DNA of 64,000 nucleotides from Haematobia irritans (GCF_050003625.1 NC_134401.1:93040852-93104851); one strand, 5' to 3'; positions 1 through 11,512 are shown, numbered from the stretch's first letter. The notes: generated by a model not told the origin, from the sequence alone. Translations and numbers: made by a program.

Positions 1-1158
1 GCGAAACCCTAACCTCTCTCTCCGAGATGCCGCAAATAAGCTGGGTGTATCGTCTACAACCGTACATCGAGCCAAAAAACGAGCCAGACTATCGGCTTAC
101 AAGAATGGAGTGACTCCAAATCGCGATGATAAACAAAATACGACGGCCAAAGCACGATCCCGGAGGCTGTACACGACGATGCTGACGAAGTTTGACTGCG
201 TGGTAATGGAAGACGAAACCTACGTCAAAGCCGACAACAAGCAGCTTCCGGAACAGGAGTTTTATACGGCAAAAGGAAGGGGAAAGGTAGCAGATATTTT
301 CAAGCACATAAAACTGTCAAAGTTCGCAAAGAAATATCTGATTTGGCAAGCCATCTGTACCTGTGGCTTGAAAAGCAGCATTTTCATAGCTTCCGGGACT
401 GTCAACCAAGAAATTTACGTGAAAGAGTGTTTGAATAAACGTCTGCTGCCTTTCCTGAAGAAACACGGTTGTTCCGTACTGTTTTGGCCGGATTTGGCAT
501 CTTGCCATTACGGTAAAAAGGCCATGGAGTGGTACGCCGCCAACAACGTGCAGGTGGTTACCAAGGACAAGAACCCTCCCAACACGCCAGAGCTCCGCCC
601 AATTGAGAAATACAAGCGGAACCTAAAGAAGACCAAAAAAACTGCTAAGGACGAGCAGCAGTTCAAGGCAAACTGGCTTTCTGCGGCGAAGAAGGTGGAC
701 AAGGTGGCTGTACAAAATCTGCACCCAGAGAAGGAATATGATCAGCTCAACCATGTTTCGAGAGTAAAATGTTATTTTTGGACGGAGAACATGTAACATG
801 TTTGCCGCAACCATGTTATTTTCTCAAAAAGCATATGTCTGACTTCGGCAACCATGTATATGTTTGCCGAGAAAATAAAATTGTTGCGACAAAAATGTTA
901 CATGGTCACCGTCCAAAAATAACATTTTGCTCTCGAAACATGGTTGAGGTGATCATATTCCTTCTCTGCGTGTGATGGCAGGTGTCAAGCGTGAGGCCCG
1001 GCAATTCGGATTTGGAAAAGCGAAAGCCTAAGTGAATATTTTTCCTGAATTTTATACTAATTGAACTTGAAAAAGAAATTTAACTTGATTTTTTAAATAA
1101 ACGATTTCACCGATTTACACGAGTTTTCCCTTGACCAAATGTTGACCGTATCACCCTT
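1..1158 (+). mobile_element. Tc1/mariner DD37E-type element, transposase pseudogene, left end cut by window
   Basis: Transposase remnant of a Tc1/mariner element that continues off the left edge. Reading frame 110-796 shows a first catalytic D in MEDETYVK, a second in FWPDLASCHY, and a glutamate in ELRPIEKY. There are 37 residues between the second D and that E, so I class it as DD37E. The frame is broken: compared with the copy at 40496-42123 it lacks the WAIV residues after IEKY, and a 251-bp inverted-repeat MITE at 722-972 splits the C-terminus. The coding part resumes at 973 and ends at a TAA near 1029-1031. The right terminal inverted repeat ends CACCCTT at 1158, followed by TA, the usual target dinucleotide of this superfamily. 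Non-functional. Confidence 0.85.
722..972. mobile_element. Fold-back MITE (family T1) inside the DD37E transposase
   Basis: This 251-bp insert is absent from the homologous position of the DD37E copy near 41940. Its ends are long inverted repeats of about 64 bp, starting CACCCAGAGAAGG on the left and matching CACGCAGAGAAGG read inward from the right. The host sequence resumes with TG duplicated on both sides. It has no coding capacity. A larger relative with similar ends lies at 25346-26577. Confidence 0.8.
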
Positions 1159-1397
1159 TAATATGCCTGCCTATTTTTTCGTGTGAAGAATCCAGGGTTG
1201 TATAAATATGTGTTTGAAAATGTTCAAAACAAAGATTTCGCATTTATTCCGCGCAAACGTTTTTTGTATGGAGTATAACAGTTTTTCGTGGGAAAATGTG
1301 ATCTTAGTACTAGGCTTAAGGTTGAGTTACATACCATGCGGTAATGCGTCCGTTTATTGTGGAGTTGAATTTTCTCTTTGAAAGCAACAGTTTTGTT

Positions 1398-4300
1398 AGG
1401 TTGGCTGATAAGTTCTACATAGTTCCCTTCAAGAGCGATACAACGATTATAACGACCTTCCAATTTTTTGATACCATTTTGGTAGTACTCCTTCGTTTTT
1501 GCCTCAAAACAGGCCTCAGTTTCGGCGATCACCTCTTCATTGCAGCCAAATTTTTTCCCTGCGAGCATCCTTGTGAGGTCTGAGAACAAGAAAAAGTCGC
1601 TGGGGGCCAGATCTGGAGAATACGGTGGGTGGGGAAGCAATTCGAAGCCCAATTCATGAATTTTTGCCATCGTTATCAATGACGTGTGGCACGGTGCGTT
1701 GTCTTGGTGGAACAACACTTTTTATACCCACCACCATAGGATGGGGGGTATATTAACTTTGTCATTCCGTTTGTAACACATCGAAATATTGCTCTAAGAC
1801 CCCATAAAGTATATATATTCCGGGTCGTGGTGAAATTCTGAGTCGATCTGAGCATGTCCGTCCGTCCGTCCGTCCGTCTGTTGAAATCACGCTAACTTCC
1901 GAACGAAACAAGCTATCGACTTGAAACTTGGCACAAGTAGTTGTTATTGATGTAGGTCGGATGGTATTGCAAATGGGCCATATCGGTCCACTTTTACGTA
2001 TAGCCCCCATATAAACGGACCCCAAAATTTGGCTTGCGAGGCCTCTAAGAGAAGCAAATTTCATCCGATCCGGCTGAAATTTGGTACATGGTGTAAGTAT
2101 ATGGTCTCTAACAACCATGCAAAAATTGGTCCACATCGGTCCATAATTATATATAGCCCCCATATAAACCGATCCCCCGATTTGGCTTGCGAGGCCCCTA
2201 AGAGAAGCAAATTTCATCCGATCCGGCTAAAATTTGGTACATGGTATCAGTATATGGTCTCTAACAACCATGCAAAAATTGGTCCACATCGGTCCATAAT
2301 TATATATAGTCCCCATATAAACCGATCCCCCGATTTGGCTTGCGAGGCCTCTAAGAGAAGCAAATTTCATCCGATCCGGCTGAAATTTGGTACATGGTGT
2401 AAGTATATGGTCTCTAACAACCATGCAAAAATTGGTCCACATCGGTCCATAATTATATATAGCCCCCATATAAACCGATCCCCCGATTTGGCTTGCGAGG
2501 CCTCTAAGAGAAGCAAATTTCATCCGATCCGGCTGAAATTTGGTACGTGATGTTAGTATATGGTCTCTAACAACCATGCAAAAATTGGTCCACATCGGTT
2601 CATAATTATATATAGCCCCCATATAAACCGATCACCAGATTTGACCTCCGGAACCTCTTGGAAGACCAAAATTCATCTGATTCAGTTGAAATTTGGTACG
2701 TGGTGTTTATATATGGCCTCAAACTCCCATGGAAAAATTGGTCGATATAGGTCCATAATTATATATAGGCCCCATATAAACCGATCCCCAGATTTGACCT
2801 CCAGAGCCCCTTGGAAGAGCAAAATTCTTCCCATTCGGTTGGAATTTGGTACGTGATGTTAGTATATGGTATCCAACAACCATGCAGGAATTGGTTCCTA
2901 TCAGTCCATAATTATATATAGCTCCCATATAAACCGATCCCCAGATTTGACCTCCGGTGCCTTTTGGAGAAGCAAAATTCATCCGATCTGCTTGAAATTT
3001 GGTACGTGGTGGTAGTATATGATATTTAACAACCATGCCAAAAGTGGTCCATATTAGTCCATAATCGTACATAGCCCCAAATAAACCGATCCCGAGATTT
3101 GGTTTTGGAACCTCTTGGAGGAGCAAATTTCATCCGAGTGAGTTGAAATTTGGTACATTGTGCTAGTATATGGTCGTTAACAACCATGCTTAACTAGGTC
3201 CATATCGGTCTATAGTTACATATGGCCCTCAGATAAATCGATCCCCAATCACACAAAAATTGGTCCATATCAAGTTCATAATTGTATATAGCCCCCATAT
3301 AAGCGACCCCCATATTTCAATTCTGGCTCTCTACGTACAAAAAGTCCATATCGATTCGTAATTATTTGTAGACCTAACTATACATAACTTTTTTGTCTAA
3401 TATATACCATGTATGGACTAAATCACAATTTAGAAAACGATGTTAAGAAGTTTTAAGATACCACAACCCAAGTAATTCGATTGTGGATGATAGTCTTTCG
3501 TAGAAGTTTCTACGCAATCCATTGTGGTGGGTACATAAGATTCGGCCTGGCCGAACTTGCGGCCGTATATACTTGTTTCTTCTTCATATGGAGCCGTTTT
3601 GCCGCGATTTCGACCTTCAAACGCTCCAATAACGCCATATAGTAGTCACTGTTGATGGTTTTTCCCTTCTCATGATAATCGATAAAAATTATGCGCATTC
3701 CAAAAAACAGAGGCCATTACTTTGCCAGCGGACTTTTGAGTCTTTCCACGCTTCGGAGACGCTTCACAGGTCGCTGTCCACTCAGCCGACTGTCGATTGG
3801 ACTCAAGAGTGTAGTGATGGAGCCATGTTTCATCCATTGTCACATATTGACGGAAAAACTCGGGTGTATTACGAGTTAACAGCTGCAAACACCGCTCAGA
3901 ATCATCAACATGTTGTTGTTTTTGATCAAATGTGAGCTCGCGCGGCACCCATTTTGCACAGAGCTGACCAACACGTTCCTTTGATATATTTAAGTTCTCT
4001 GTTATCTCGATCAACTTCTTTCTACGGTCATTCAAAATCATTTTGTGGATTTTTTTGATGTTTTCGTCGGTAACCATCCCTGTCGGGCGTCCACTGCGTT
4101 CACCGTCCTCCGTGCTCATTTCACCACGCTTGAATTTTGCATACCAATCAATTATTGTTGATTTCCCTGGGGCAGAATCCGGAAACTCATTATCAAGCCA
4201 AGTTTTTGCTTCCACCGTATTTTTTTCGCTTCAGAAAACAGTATTTTATCAAAACACGAAATTCCTTTTTTGTCCATTTTTTTCACAATAACAAAAGTTT

Positions 4301-4444
4301 TTTTCACAAAAGACGCTCTATCTCACAAACTAATTGACTTACAGACGTCACGAATTTGAAGGTTGGTACTATATAAAAATAATATGCATTTAATACTAGC
4401 GACGCCATCTATGTGTCAGACCGGGGACTTATCAGCCAGCCTGT
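1398..4444 (-). pseudogene. mariner (DD34D) transposase, split by a Helentron-like insertion
   Basis: A minus-strand mariner transposase. The N-terminal half is in 3585-4215 (helix-turn-helix region, then MDETWLHHY with the first catalytic D). The C-terminal half is in 1430-1718 (HQDNAPCH and PPYSPDLAPSD, 34 residues between the two D, so DD34D). A 1.85-kb repeat element at 1721-3575 sits in the codon run for KKKK between the halves. Terminal repeats are recognisable: AGGTTGGCTGATAAG on the left, and its inverse ending at 4444 before TA. There is a small deletion next to the left repeat and a frame break near 3700. A sister copy lies at 20209-21426. Non-functional. Confidence 0.88.
1721..3575 (+). 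mobile_element. Helentron/DINE-like non-autonomous element, family A, with 153-bp tandem repeats
   Basis: Starts TATACCCACCACCATAGG and ends with a GC-rich hairpin (TTCGGCC T GGCCGAA) followed by CGTATATACTTG. Near the ends, TACCC(A/T)CCACCAT is mirrored by ATGGTGG(T/A)GGGTA, a subterminal inverted repeat. A GTCC microsatellite lies near 1857-1878. The interior holds central tandem repeats of 153 bp: the motif ATGGTCTCTAACAAC recurs at 2101, 2254, 2407 and 2560. Subterminal repeats, one 3' hairpin, a microsatellite and central tandem repeats are the layout known for Helentron-associated interspersed elements such as DINE-1; the family assignment is inference. It is inserted within a T run of the mariner gene. 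The 131-173 aa open frames inside it are repeat artefacts. Confidence 0.75.
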
Positions 4445-4505
4445 TATGTAACTCAACCTTAACTCAACCATTATTCCAGGTGCTTTACAATTGAGGGGTC
4501 CAAAT

Positions 4506-5053
<548 letters not shown>

Positions 5054-5257
5054 ACATATATACTCATATATGGAGTTTAATTTATACTTGCTTATTTTCC
5101 TTATTAAGAAAGCGCCTTATCCCCAGAACTTGATGTAAATAGTATAAAAGAGTTGTCATTTTATTAAATTAATTTTATTAATTAAGATTAAACAAATATT
5201 AACCATTAAAATTACTTTCTTCGGTATCTAATTCTAATTCCTGTTCGTCTGTATTTG

Positions 5258-5437
5258 TTGCATCAAATTGCATCACATATAGATATAGCCCCCATATATA
5301 TATGTATCGATCGATTTCGACAAATGAGATCATACTGGGCTTATTTACTACTAATTTTTATAGTACCCTTAAAGTGTGAAAATTTCATCAAATTCAGTTC
5401 AGATTTATATACAGCCCTCATATATATGAATGTAATC
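5258..5437. repeat. Degenerate interspersed repeat fragment (family D-like)
   Basis: Contains weak matches to the tagcccccatat and gaaatcggttcagat phrases of the Helentron-like families. It continues beyond the SINE at 5796-5900. Too degraded to bound precisely. Confidence 0.4.
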
Positions 5438-5450
5438 TTCTATAGTACTA

Positions 5451-5795
5451 GGTTAGGTTTGGTTAGGTGGCAGCCCGATGTATCAGGCTCACTTAGACTA
5501 TTCAGTCCATTGTGATACCACAGTGGTGAACTTCTCTCTTATCACTGAGTGCTGCCCGATTCCATGTTAAGCTCAATGACAAGGGACCTCCTTTTTATAG
5601 CCGAGTCCTAACGGCTTTCCACATTGCAGTGAACCACTTAGAGAAGCTTTGAAACCCTCAGAAATGTCACCAGCATTACTGAGGTGGGTAATCCACCGCT
5701 GAAAAACTTTTTGGTGTTCGGTCGAAGCAGGAATCGAACCCACGACCTTATGTATGCAAGGCGGGCATGCTAACCATTGCACCACGGTGGCTCCC
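5451..5795 (-). mobile_element. tRNA-derived SINE
   Basis: A 345-bp minus-strand SINE. Read on the minus strand it begins GGGAGCCACCGTGGTGC, has an A-box-like TGGTGCAATGG and an exact pol III B-box GGTTCGATTCC, and ends in CCTAACC repeats. It is flanked by a 13-bp target-site duplication, TTCTATAGTACTA, at 5438-5450 and 5796-5808, so both boundaries are firm. Other copies: 6314, 15922, 19555, 24824, 56239 and 63838. Confidence 0.92.
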
Positions 5796-6313
5796 TTCTA
5801 TAGTACTAACTATACCTGCAAAAAGTCATCGAAATCGGTTCAGATCGCCGGATTCTCCCAATTTTGGCCATATGACCCGTATTTTGCTTCTCTTGTGGCT
5901 TTTACACTTCCCTTTAATATAATTATTCGTGTTTTAATTATTTTGCTTAATTCTTCGTCGGTTTTATATGGTCATTTACCTTTTCAGAAAGTAAATATAG
6001 AATTTTTATCTTTTTTGTTTTCCAGCCAAAGTGAGAATAATTCGCTATCTCTATCTTCACTGTTTCTAGAAAAATTACATTTATTTTAGTATGGGCAAGT
6101 ATGGGCTGACAAAATGTATAGCACATAAAAGTATACTTCCTTACGAACAATAACAAGCAAAGGTTTTCATTAATAATCGTTAACAAATCTAGTTCTATTC
6201 CTCGCAAATATACGTATGTATGTACTAAAATTTTCACAAATAATCAGTCCTGTTGAAGCCAACCCAAAACCAAATTTATGTTCAAAAACAAAAATAATTT
6301 TTAATGTGTTCTA

Positions 6314-6658
6314 GGGAGCCACCGTGGGCAATGGTTAGCATGCCCGCCTTGCATACACAAGGTCGTGGGTTCGATTCCTGCTTCGACCGAACACCAAAAA
6401 GTTTTTCAGCGGTGGATTATCCCTCCTCAGTAATGCTGGTGACATTTCTGAGAGTTTCAAAGCTTATCTAAGTGGTTTCACTGCAATGTGGAACGCCATT
6501 CGGACTCGGCTATAAAAAGGAGGTCTCTTGTCATTGAGCTTAACATGGAATCGGGCAGCACTCAGTGATAAGAGTGAAGTTCACCAATGTGGTATCACAA
6601 TGGACTGAATAGTCTAAGTGAGCCTGATACATCGGGCTGCCACCTAACCTAACCTAAC
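6314..6658 (+). mobile_element. tRNA-derived SINE
   Basis: A plus-strand copy of the family at 5451. The A-box region reads GTGGGCAATGG (altered), and the B-box GGTTCGATTCC is intact. The tail is CCTAACCTAACC. I could not find a convincing target-site duplication. Confidence 0.9.
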
Positions 6659-6944
6659 AGTTTAAACTACCAATCCTTCTCTTAGAATCCACATAGTTTT
6701 CTTTATTCCGTTTTATTGCGAAAAAAAAAACTAAGCACGGAATTTTAAAATTTTTGCTCACCTTGATTACACACAACATGCATAAATTTTGCTAAACATT
6801 GGCAGCTTTTTTCTCATGAACAGGGTTGCCAAGTTTTAAATTAACTTTCAATTGGTACTTTCCAAGATGTTCTAAAGTAATTTCAATTGGAACCTCCAAT
6901 AATTTTTCATTTTGAAAATTTGACTTTTTAGCACTGTTTTCGAT

Positions 6945-7130
6945 TTTTGCCCACAGTGCATTGGTCTACCAGAGTGAGGGGAAATTATCTCAAAATATTG
7001 CCGCCAGACGATTTGACCCTCTGCCGACTATTTTCGAAAATGTCGAAGACGTCGCCGATTAAATCGACTCATCTCGACTACAATTTAGCCGCCAATATGT
7101 TTATTAAAATCTGAAAATTGTATGCAATGC
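6945..7130. repeat. Interspersed repeat with GCCGCC/GCCGACT motifs
   Basis: The phrase cgactcatctcgact followed by tttagccgccaat recurs at 46910-46945 in a much more GCC-rich context, so this is a dispersed element fragment. No coding signal was seen. Confidence 0.5.
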
Positions 7131-7188
7131 AATATCTATATGTACAATAAAATCTGCTCTAATCACGCAAAACATCAGAGATATCATA

Positions 7189-7470
7189 CCGTACTTCTTC
7201 AAAGATGATTCGAATCGTAACTGTAACATTTCATTTCACGTTCGGGAGCGGTCAATTTGCCGCCGAGATCATGAGATCTAGACTAATCTTTTGGCTATGT
7301 TAAAGCTCATGCCTTTATCAACAAGCCCGCATTGGAAGGCAACATTGAAGCATTTAGTGGTGAGATACCGACCGAAATGTCGCAAAGAGTATGCCAAAAT
7401 TGAACCAAGCGGATGGACCATTTTAGACGATGTCGTGATCAACATTTGCATGAAATAATTTTCAAATTAT
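7189..7470 (+). pseudogene. C-terminal fragment of a Tc1/mariner-like transposase
   Basis: The frame beginning PYFFKDD at 7189 and the frame of LPPRS / GYVKAHAFINKP near 7250-7330, followed by EIPTEMSQRVCQN, a TGA, then TKRMDHFRRCRDQHLHEIIFK, match the C-terminus of a widespread arthropod transposase. That family has the order GPYFFED, then LPPRSCDLTPLDYFLWGYVK, then QNWxxRMDHxxxSRGQHLHEI. The catalytic middle is deleted and several stops are present, so it is dead. The family is named from memory of its motif order, not from a search. Confidence 0.6.
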
Positions 7471-8640
7471 ATGGACCGTACTATCGATTAATATAAAAAA
7501 CTTTCCTGTAGTCTTAAAAAATCATCCTTTACTACCATATGCCCATTCCATGCATTTCTCACATTTGCCCTATATTCATATCGCCTTGATGTGTAGACAA
7601 TAGTATAAAAGATTATTCAGTATAACAATTGATAAACATTTTTATAACCATAACATTTGGTGCTGGCAACACCAAAGGTTGCCTGCACCCGAAGTCGGGA
7701 ATGCAGTGTCCCAATTTGATATCATAGACACAAACCAGTGTTGTATTTGTTCTTAGAATGTCTTGCAATATCTGTTAAGTTCGATAATATAGTGTTCATT
7801 TAAAAAATTTCGTCTTGCACGTCGAGAATACAGTTTTTGTGAATTATTTCTTAACGTTCGGTACGCAGCTCTTACTAAATTTTCTGTGATATGACGATAA
7901 TTTTTTTATAATTTTTAAAAATAAATATTTGCGTATTATTTTTTTACATTTACTGCTCTAGTGACATCTGAATATTCGAAAGACAGTGATGATAACTTGA
8001 TTTGTTTCTTTGAGTGATGAGTTTGAATGAAATCGTACAAAATCTGACAGACAAATGTACATTTAAAAAGTATGACAATCCAAGCGAATCCCGGCCATTT
8101 AGCAATCTTCAATCTTCAATCTCGAAGAAGTAAGGCAAACACCATACTGTCAACCGATGCGGTGCAATTGAAAATGAGCTTCATCACCCATAATCAAACT
8201 TCGGTATGCGTAGCTAAAATGTTAATTCTGCTACCTGTGCAGAATTTCATGTAAATCGGAGTGAAAATTTGTTCTCCGATTGTCATACGAGTTAAACTCG
8301 GGCAGAAGATTTGTATGGGAGCTATATCTAAATCTCAACCGGTGTCCACCAACTTTGGCATACTAGAATATATTATTAATTGTACTCCTTGTCCAAAATT
8401 GGAAATAAAGCAGAGAAACACTAAAAGAAACTTGTAAACTTAGAGGAAAACGCCTCAGCTTTCACAAAAAATATGTTGATATCTTCATCCGTTTAAAAGT
8501 TGCAGAATTATTTCAAAAAAAAAAAAAAAAACGATTTGGAACCACCATATATCGTCCTCAACCCCGCGTTAACTAGAATGTCACCAAATTAACGTTCCTC
8601 GCTTCATTTCTACCGCACAATTTGCGGTGCCGACTGATCA
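7471..8640. other. AT-rich intergenic stretch, mostly unrecognised
   Basis: No gene seen. 8160-8420 carries degraded phrases (ttgtatgggagctatatctaaatctcaaccggt) of the Helentron-like family D found better preserved at 45880-47610. A poly-A run lies at 8514-8531. The 60-aa frame at 8072-8254 has no recognisable features. Confidence 0.4.
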
Positions 8641-8644
8641 TTTT

Positions 8645-10562
8645 GGCGGTTTTTTTGTGAAATGAAATTTTAACAAAATTTTCTATAGAAATAAAATTTT
8701 GACAAAATTTTCTATAGAAATAAAATTTTGGTAGATTATTTTTGGCTCGAGTGGCAAAAATAATCTATCTGATTATGATATGGACCAATTTTTGTGTGAT
8801 TGGGGATCGGCTATATATAACTATAGACCGATATGGACCACTTTTTGAATGGTTGTTAGCGGCGTTATACTAACACCAACTTCCAAATTTGAACCGGATC
8901 GGATGAATTTTGCTTCTTTTTCAGGCTCCGGAGGTCAAATCTGGAGAACGGTTTATATGGAGGCTATATATAATTATGGACCGATGTGGACCAATTTTTG
9001 CATGGTTATTAGAGACTATATACCAAACCCATGTTCCAAATTTCAACCGGATCGGATGAAATTTACTTCTCTTAGAGGCCCCGCAAGCCAAATCTGGGGA
9101 TCGGTTTATATGGGGGCTATATATAATTATGGAGCGATTTGGGGATCGGTTTATATGGGGGCTATATATAATTATGGACCGATGTTGACCAATTTTTGCA
9201 TGGTTATTAGAGACGATATACCAAAACTATGTACCAAATTTCAGCCGGATCGGATTAAATTTGTTTCTCTTTGAGGCTCCGCAAGCCAAATCTGGGGATC
9301 GGTTTATATGGGGTCTATATATAATTATCGACCGATGTTGACCAATTTTTGCATGGTTATTAGAGACTATATACCAAAACTATGTACCAAATTTCAGCCG
9401 GATCGGATGAAATTTGCTTCTTTTTCAGGCTCCGCAAGCCAAATCGGGGGATTGGTTTATATGGGGGCTATATATAATTATGGACCGATGTGGACCAATT
9501 TTTGCATGGTTGTTAGAGACCATATACAAAAACCATGTACCAAATTTCAGCCGTATCGGATGAAATTTTCTTCTTTTTCAGGCTCCGCAAGCCAAATCGG
9601 TGTATCGGTTTATATGGGGTCTATATATAATTATGGACCGATGTGGACCAATTTTGGCGTGGTTGTTAGAGACCATATACCAACACCAAGAACCAAATTT
9701 CAGCCGGATCGGATGAAATATGCTTCTCTTAGAGACTTCGCAAGCCAAATCTGAGGTTCCGTTTATATGGGGGCTATACGTAAAAGTGGACCGATTTGGC
9801 CCATTTGCAATACCATCCGACCTACATCAATAATAACTACTTGCGCCAAGTTTCAAGTCGATAGCTTGTTTCGTTCGGAAGTTAGCGTGATTTCAACAGA
9901 CGGACGGACGGACATGCTTAGATCGACTCAGAATTTCACCACGACCCGGAATATATATACACTGAAAAAACAGTGAACCCACCAGGAAGGAAACTTTCGG
10001 TTATTTTAGAAAATTTTGAATATTTGTAGAAAATTTTAACTAAACAGTATTACAAACGTTGGTATCACGCCGATGTCATAAAAATAAGTAAATATTTTTC
10101 AACAAATACAAGAAAATTTATGAGACATAACTAAGTTTTTTCACTTGTTAAAGAAAATTTTGTAGTTTGAAGAAAAAACTTGGAGTTCAAAATTGCAAGA
10201 ATGTCTTTGGTGACATACGAAGTTCACAATGGACGCATTTTTGGTAAAATTTACAAATTTAAAGAAATTCTGAACTATTTTGTAGAAGACACGAATTTAG
10301 TTAATCTTTATGCTTCATTTGAGTATATTTTTTTCCTCGGGTTTAGTTAATTTAACTAACGTACACAAAAAAGTGTTAGAGTAAAGAAAACTTTTTCCAA
10401 ACATAATATTTCTATGAACTAAAATAAAGTTAAATTGGGCTTTAGTGAAATAGAGAGTACACTTTTTTTTAGTGTACTTTATGGGGTCTTAGAGCAATAT
10501 TTCGTTGTGTTCCAAACGGAATGACAAAGTTTATATACCCCATCCTATGGTGGAGGGTATAA
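8645..10562 (-). mobile_element. Helentron-like family A element, hairpin end missing, with a MITE inside
   Basis: Minus-oriented relative of the element at 1721. The microsatellite and TACCC end lie on the right (ending ggtggagggtata near 10560). 153-bp repeats fill 8840-9750, and a short 30-bp-unit array lies at 8645-8750. The 3' hairpin is absent. A MITE at 9960-10474 interrupts the conserved end segment. Its right end lies about 120 bp upstream of the TATA box of ETH copy 1, so it marks the boundary of that promoter region. Confidence 0.72.
9960..10474. mobile_element. MITE (family T5) with CACTGAAAAAA-type ends and TA duplication
   Basis: Inserted in the phrase atatatactttatgggg of the Helentron-like element and flanked by TA on both sides. 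The left end is CACTGAAAAAACAGTG; the right end read inward is CACTAAAAAAAAGTG. The interior phrase ataaaaataagtaaatattttt recurs near 54935, which marks a related copy. No coding capacity. Confidence 0.75.
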
Positions 10563-10596
10563 TAAAACTAGAAATTTGGCAAAGACCAAAGTCGAC

Positions 10597-10692
10597 GTTC
10601 ATGACCCGCATCTTCTTTGACCTAATTCTCCATAAGGTGACAAGTACTGATTCAATGATTCAATAAACGATTCAATGCCAGATGTATAAAAG
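10597..10692 (+). promoter_or_regulatory. ETH copy 1 core promoter with nuclear-receptor-like half-sites
   Basis: A TATAAAAG box lies at 10685-10692, 101 bp before the start codon. Upstream are GTTCATGACC (10597-10606, two facing half-sites with no spacer), TGACCT (10618-10623) and AGGTGA (10635-10640). On the minus strand the TGACCT site reads GAATTAGGTCA, close to a ROR/DHR3-type monomer element. GACCCGCAT (10603-10611) and CCATAAGGT (10630-10638) recur in the same order before ETH copy 2. Ecdysteroid control of ETH genes is established in insects; assigning these particular sites to it is inference. Confidence 0.6.
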
Positions 10693-10792
10693 ATACAATC
10701 CGTTGAATTAGAATTCATTTCCGTTTGAAATTTATGGCTGTACACTCGACCATAGAACTCAACTATAGAAGAATCCAGGATAATAGTTTAGA

Positions 10793-11512
10793 ATGCGTTG
10801 TTTCTTGGTATTTTTATACTCTATGGTATTGTACACGATTCTAGGTAAGATTGCGTCTTGCAGTGCAGACGAAAGTACTGGGTTCTTTGTGAAGGTTACA
10901 AAGAATGTGCCACGCTTGGGTCGAAGGACAGACAAGGATTTCGCACGTGGATATTTCAGAAACTATAAAGTAATACCACGGATTGGAAGAAGTGTCGCTA
11001 GTGTAAGGATAATATGTTAGTTGGTGACATGTCAGCGTATAATTATAATTATTTTTTACCCCTTCTTCCTATAGATTTCAGATAATCAATATCTCAATAA
11101 TTGGTTGCAGACACCATCACCGTCATCATCCATGAGAAATTTGAATAAACGAAAAAGTTCTTCGTTATCAGAATATTCCATGGAAAAGGAGTTGAATGTT
11201 GTCCAACCTGTGAATACAAATACCCTCATGGAATTAATTACCAGTCATGCAATACCAAATGACAATGTTAAATTTGTCCATTGGAAAGATTTTGACAAGG
11301 CTTTGCAGCTGGATAATGAACTTTATGTTAAAGTTAGTTCATTGGGCCGTGTACCGGATCAACAATTGAAAAATGATATCACCGAAGGCAACTATGACCC
11401 CCTTATGAGTGGCATGGTAGATGAAGCCGGTACTGATTTTATTCTCTATAATCAGGGAGAGTTTCGAAAGGGACCCTATGCTCCAGAATTTCTGCGTTAC
11501 AATACCCTTTAG
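10793..11512 (+). CDS. ETH: Ecdysis-triggering hormone precursor, copy 1 (two exons)
   Basis: Secreted prepropeptide for the Inka-cell hormones that start the ecdysis motor programme in insects. Exon 1 is 10793-11002 (70 codons). A 72-bp phase-0 intron (GTAAGG donor, CTATAG acceptor) is followed by exon 2 at 11075-11512, giving 215 aa. Residues 1-25 form a hydrophobic signal peptide ending CSA. Residues 26-42 are DESTGFFVKVTKNVPRL, followed by Gly-Arg-Arg (amidation and dibasic cleavage). Residues 46-64 are TDKDFARGYFRNYKVIPRI, followed by Gly-Arg. These match the ETH1 (PRLamide) and ETH2 (PRIamide) pattern of Drosophila ETH. The rest is a C-terminal region with VKFVHWKDFD, also present in copy 2. 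The alternative acceptor 7 bp downstream would break the frame. Copy 1 is the more diverged paralogue (FFVKV instead of FFLKI). The frame is intact with no sign of decay. Confidence 0.93.

Noticed and set aside
2101..2700. CRISPR-like regular repeat array
   Set aside because: 153-bp contiguous tandem repeats without unique spacers, in a fly transposon.
11082..11512. Alternative ETH copy 1 acceptor at TTTCAG (11076-11081)
   Set aside because: It would shift the frame and lose the C-terminal region shared with copy 2; the acceptor at 11074 keeps phase 0.
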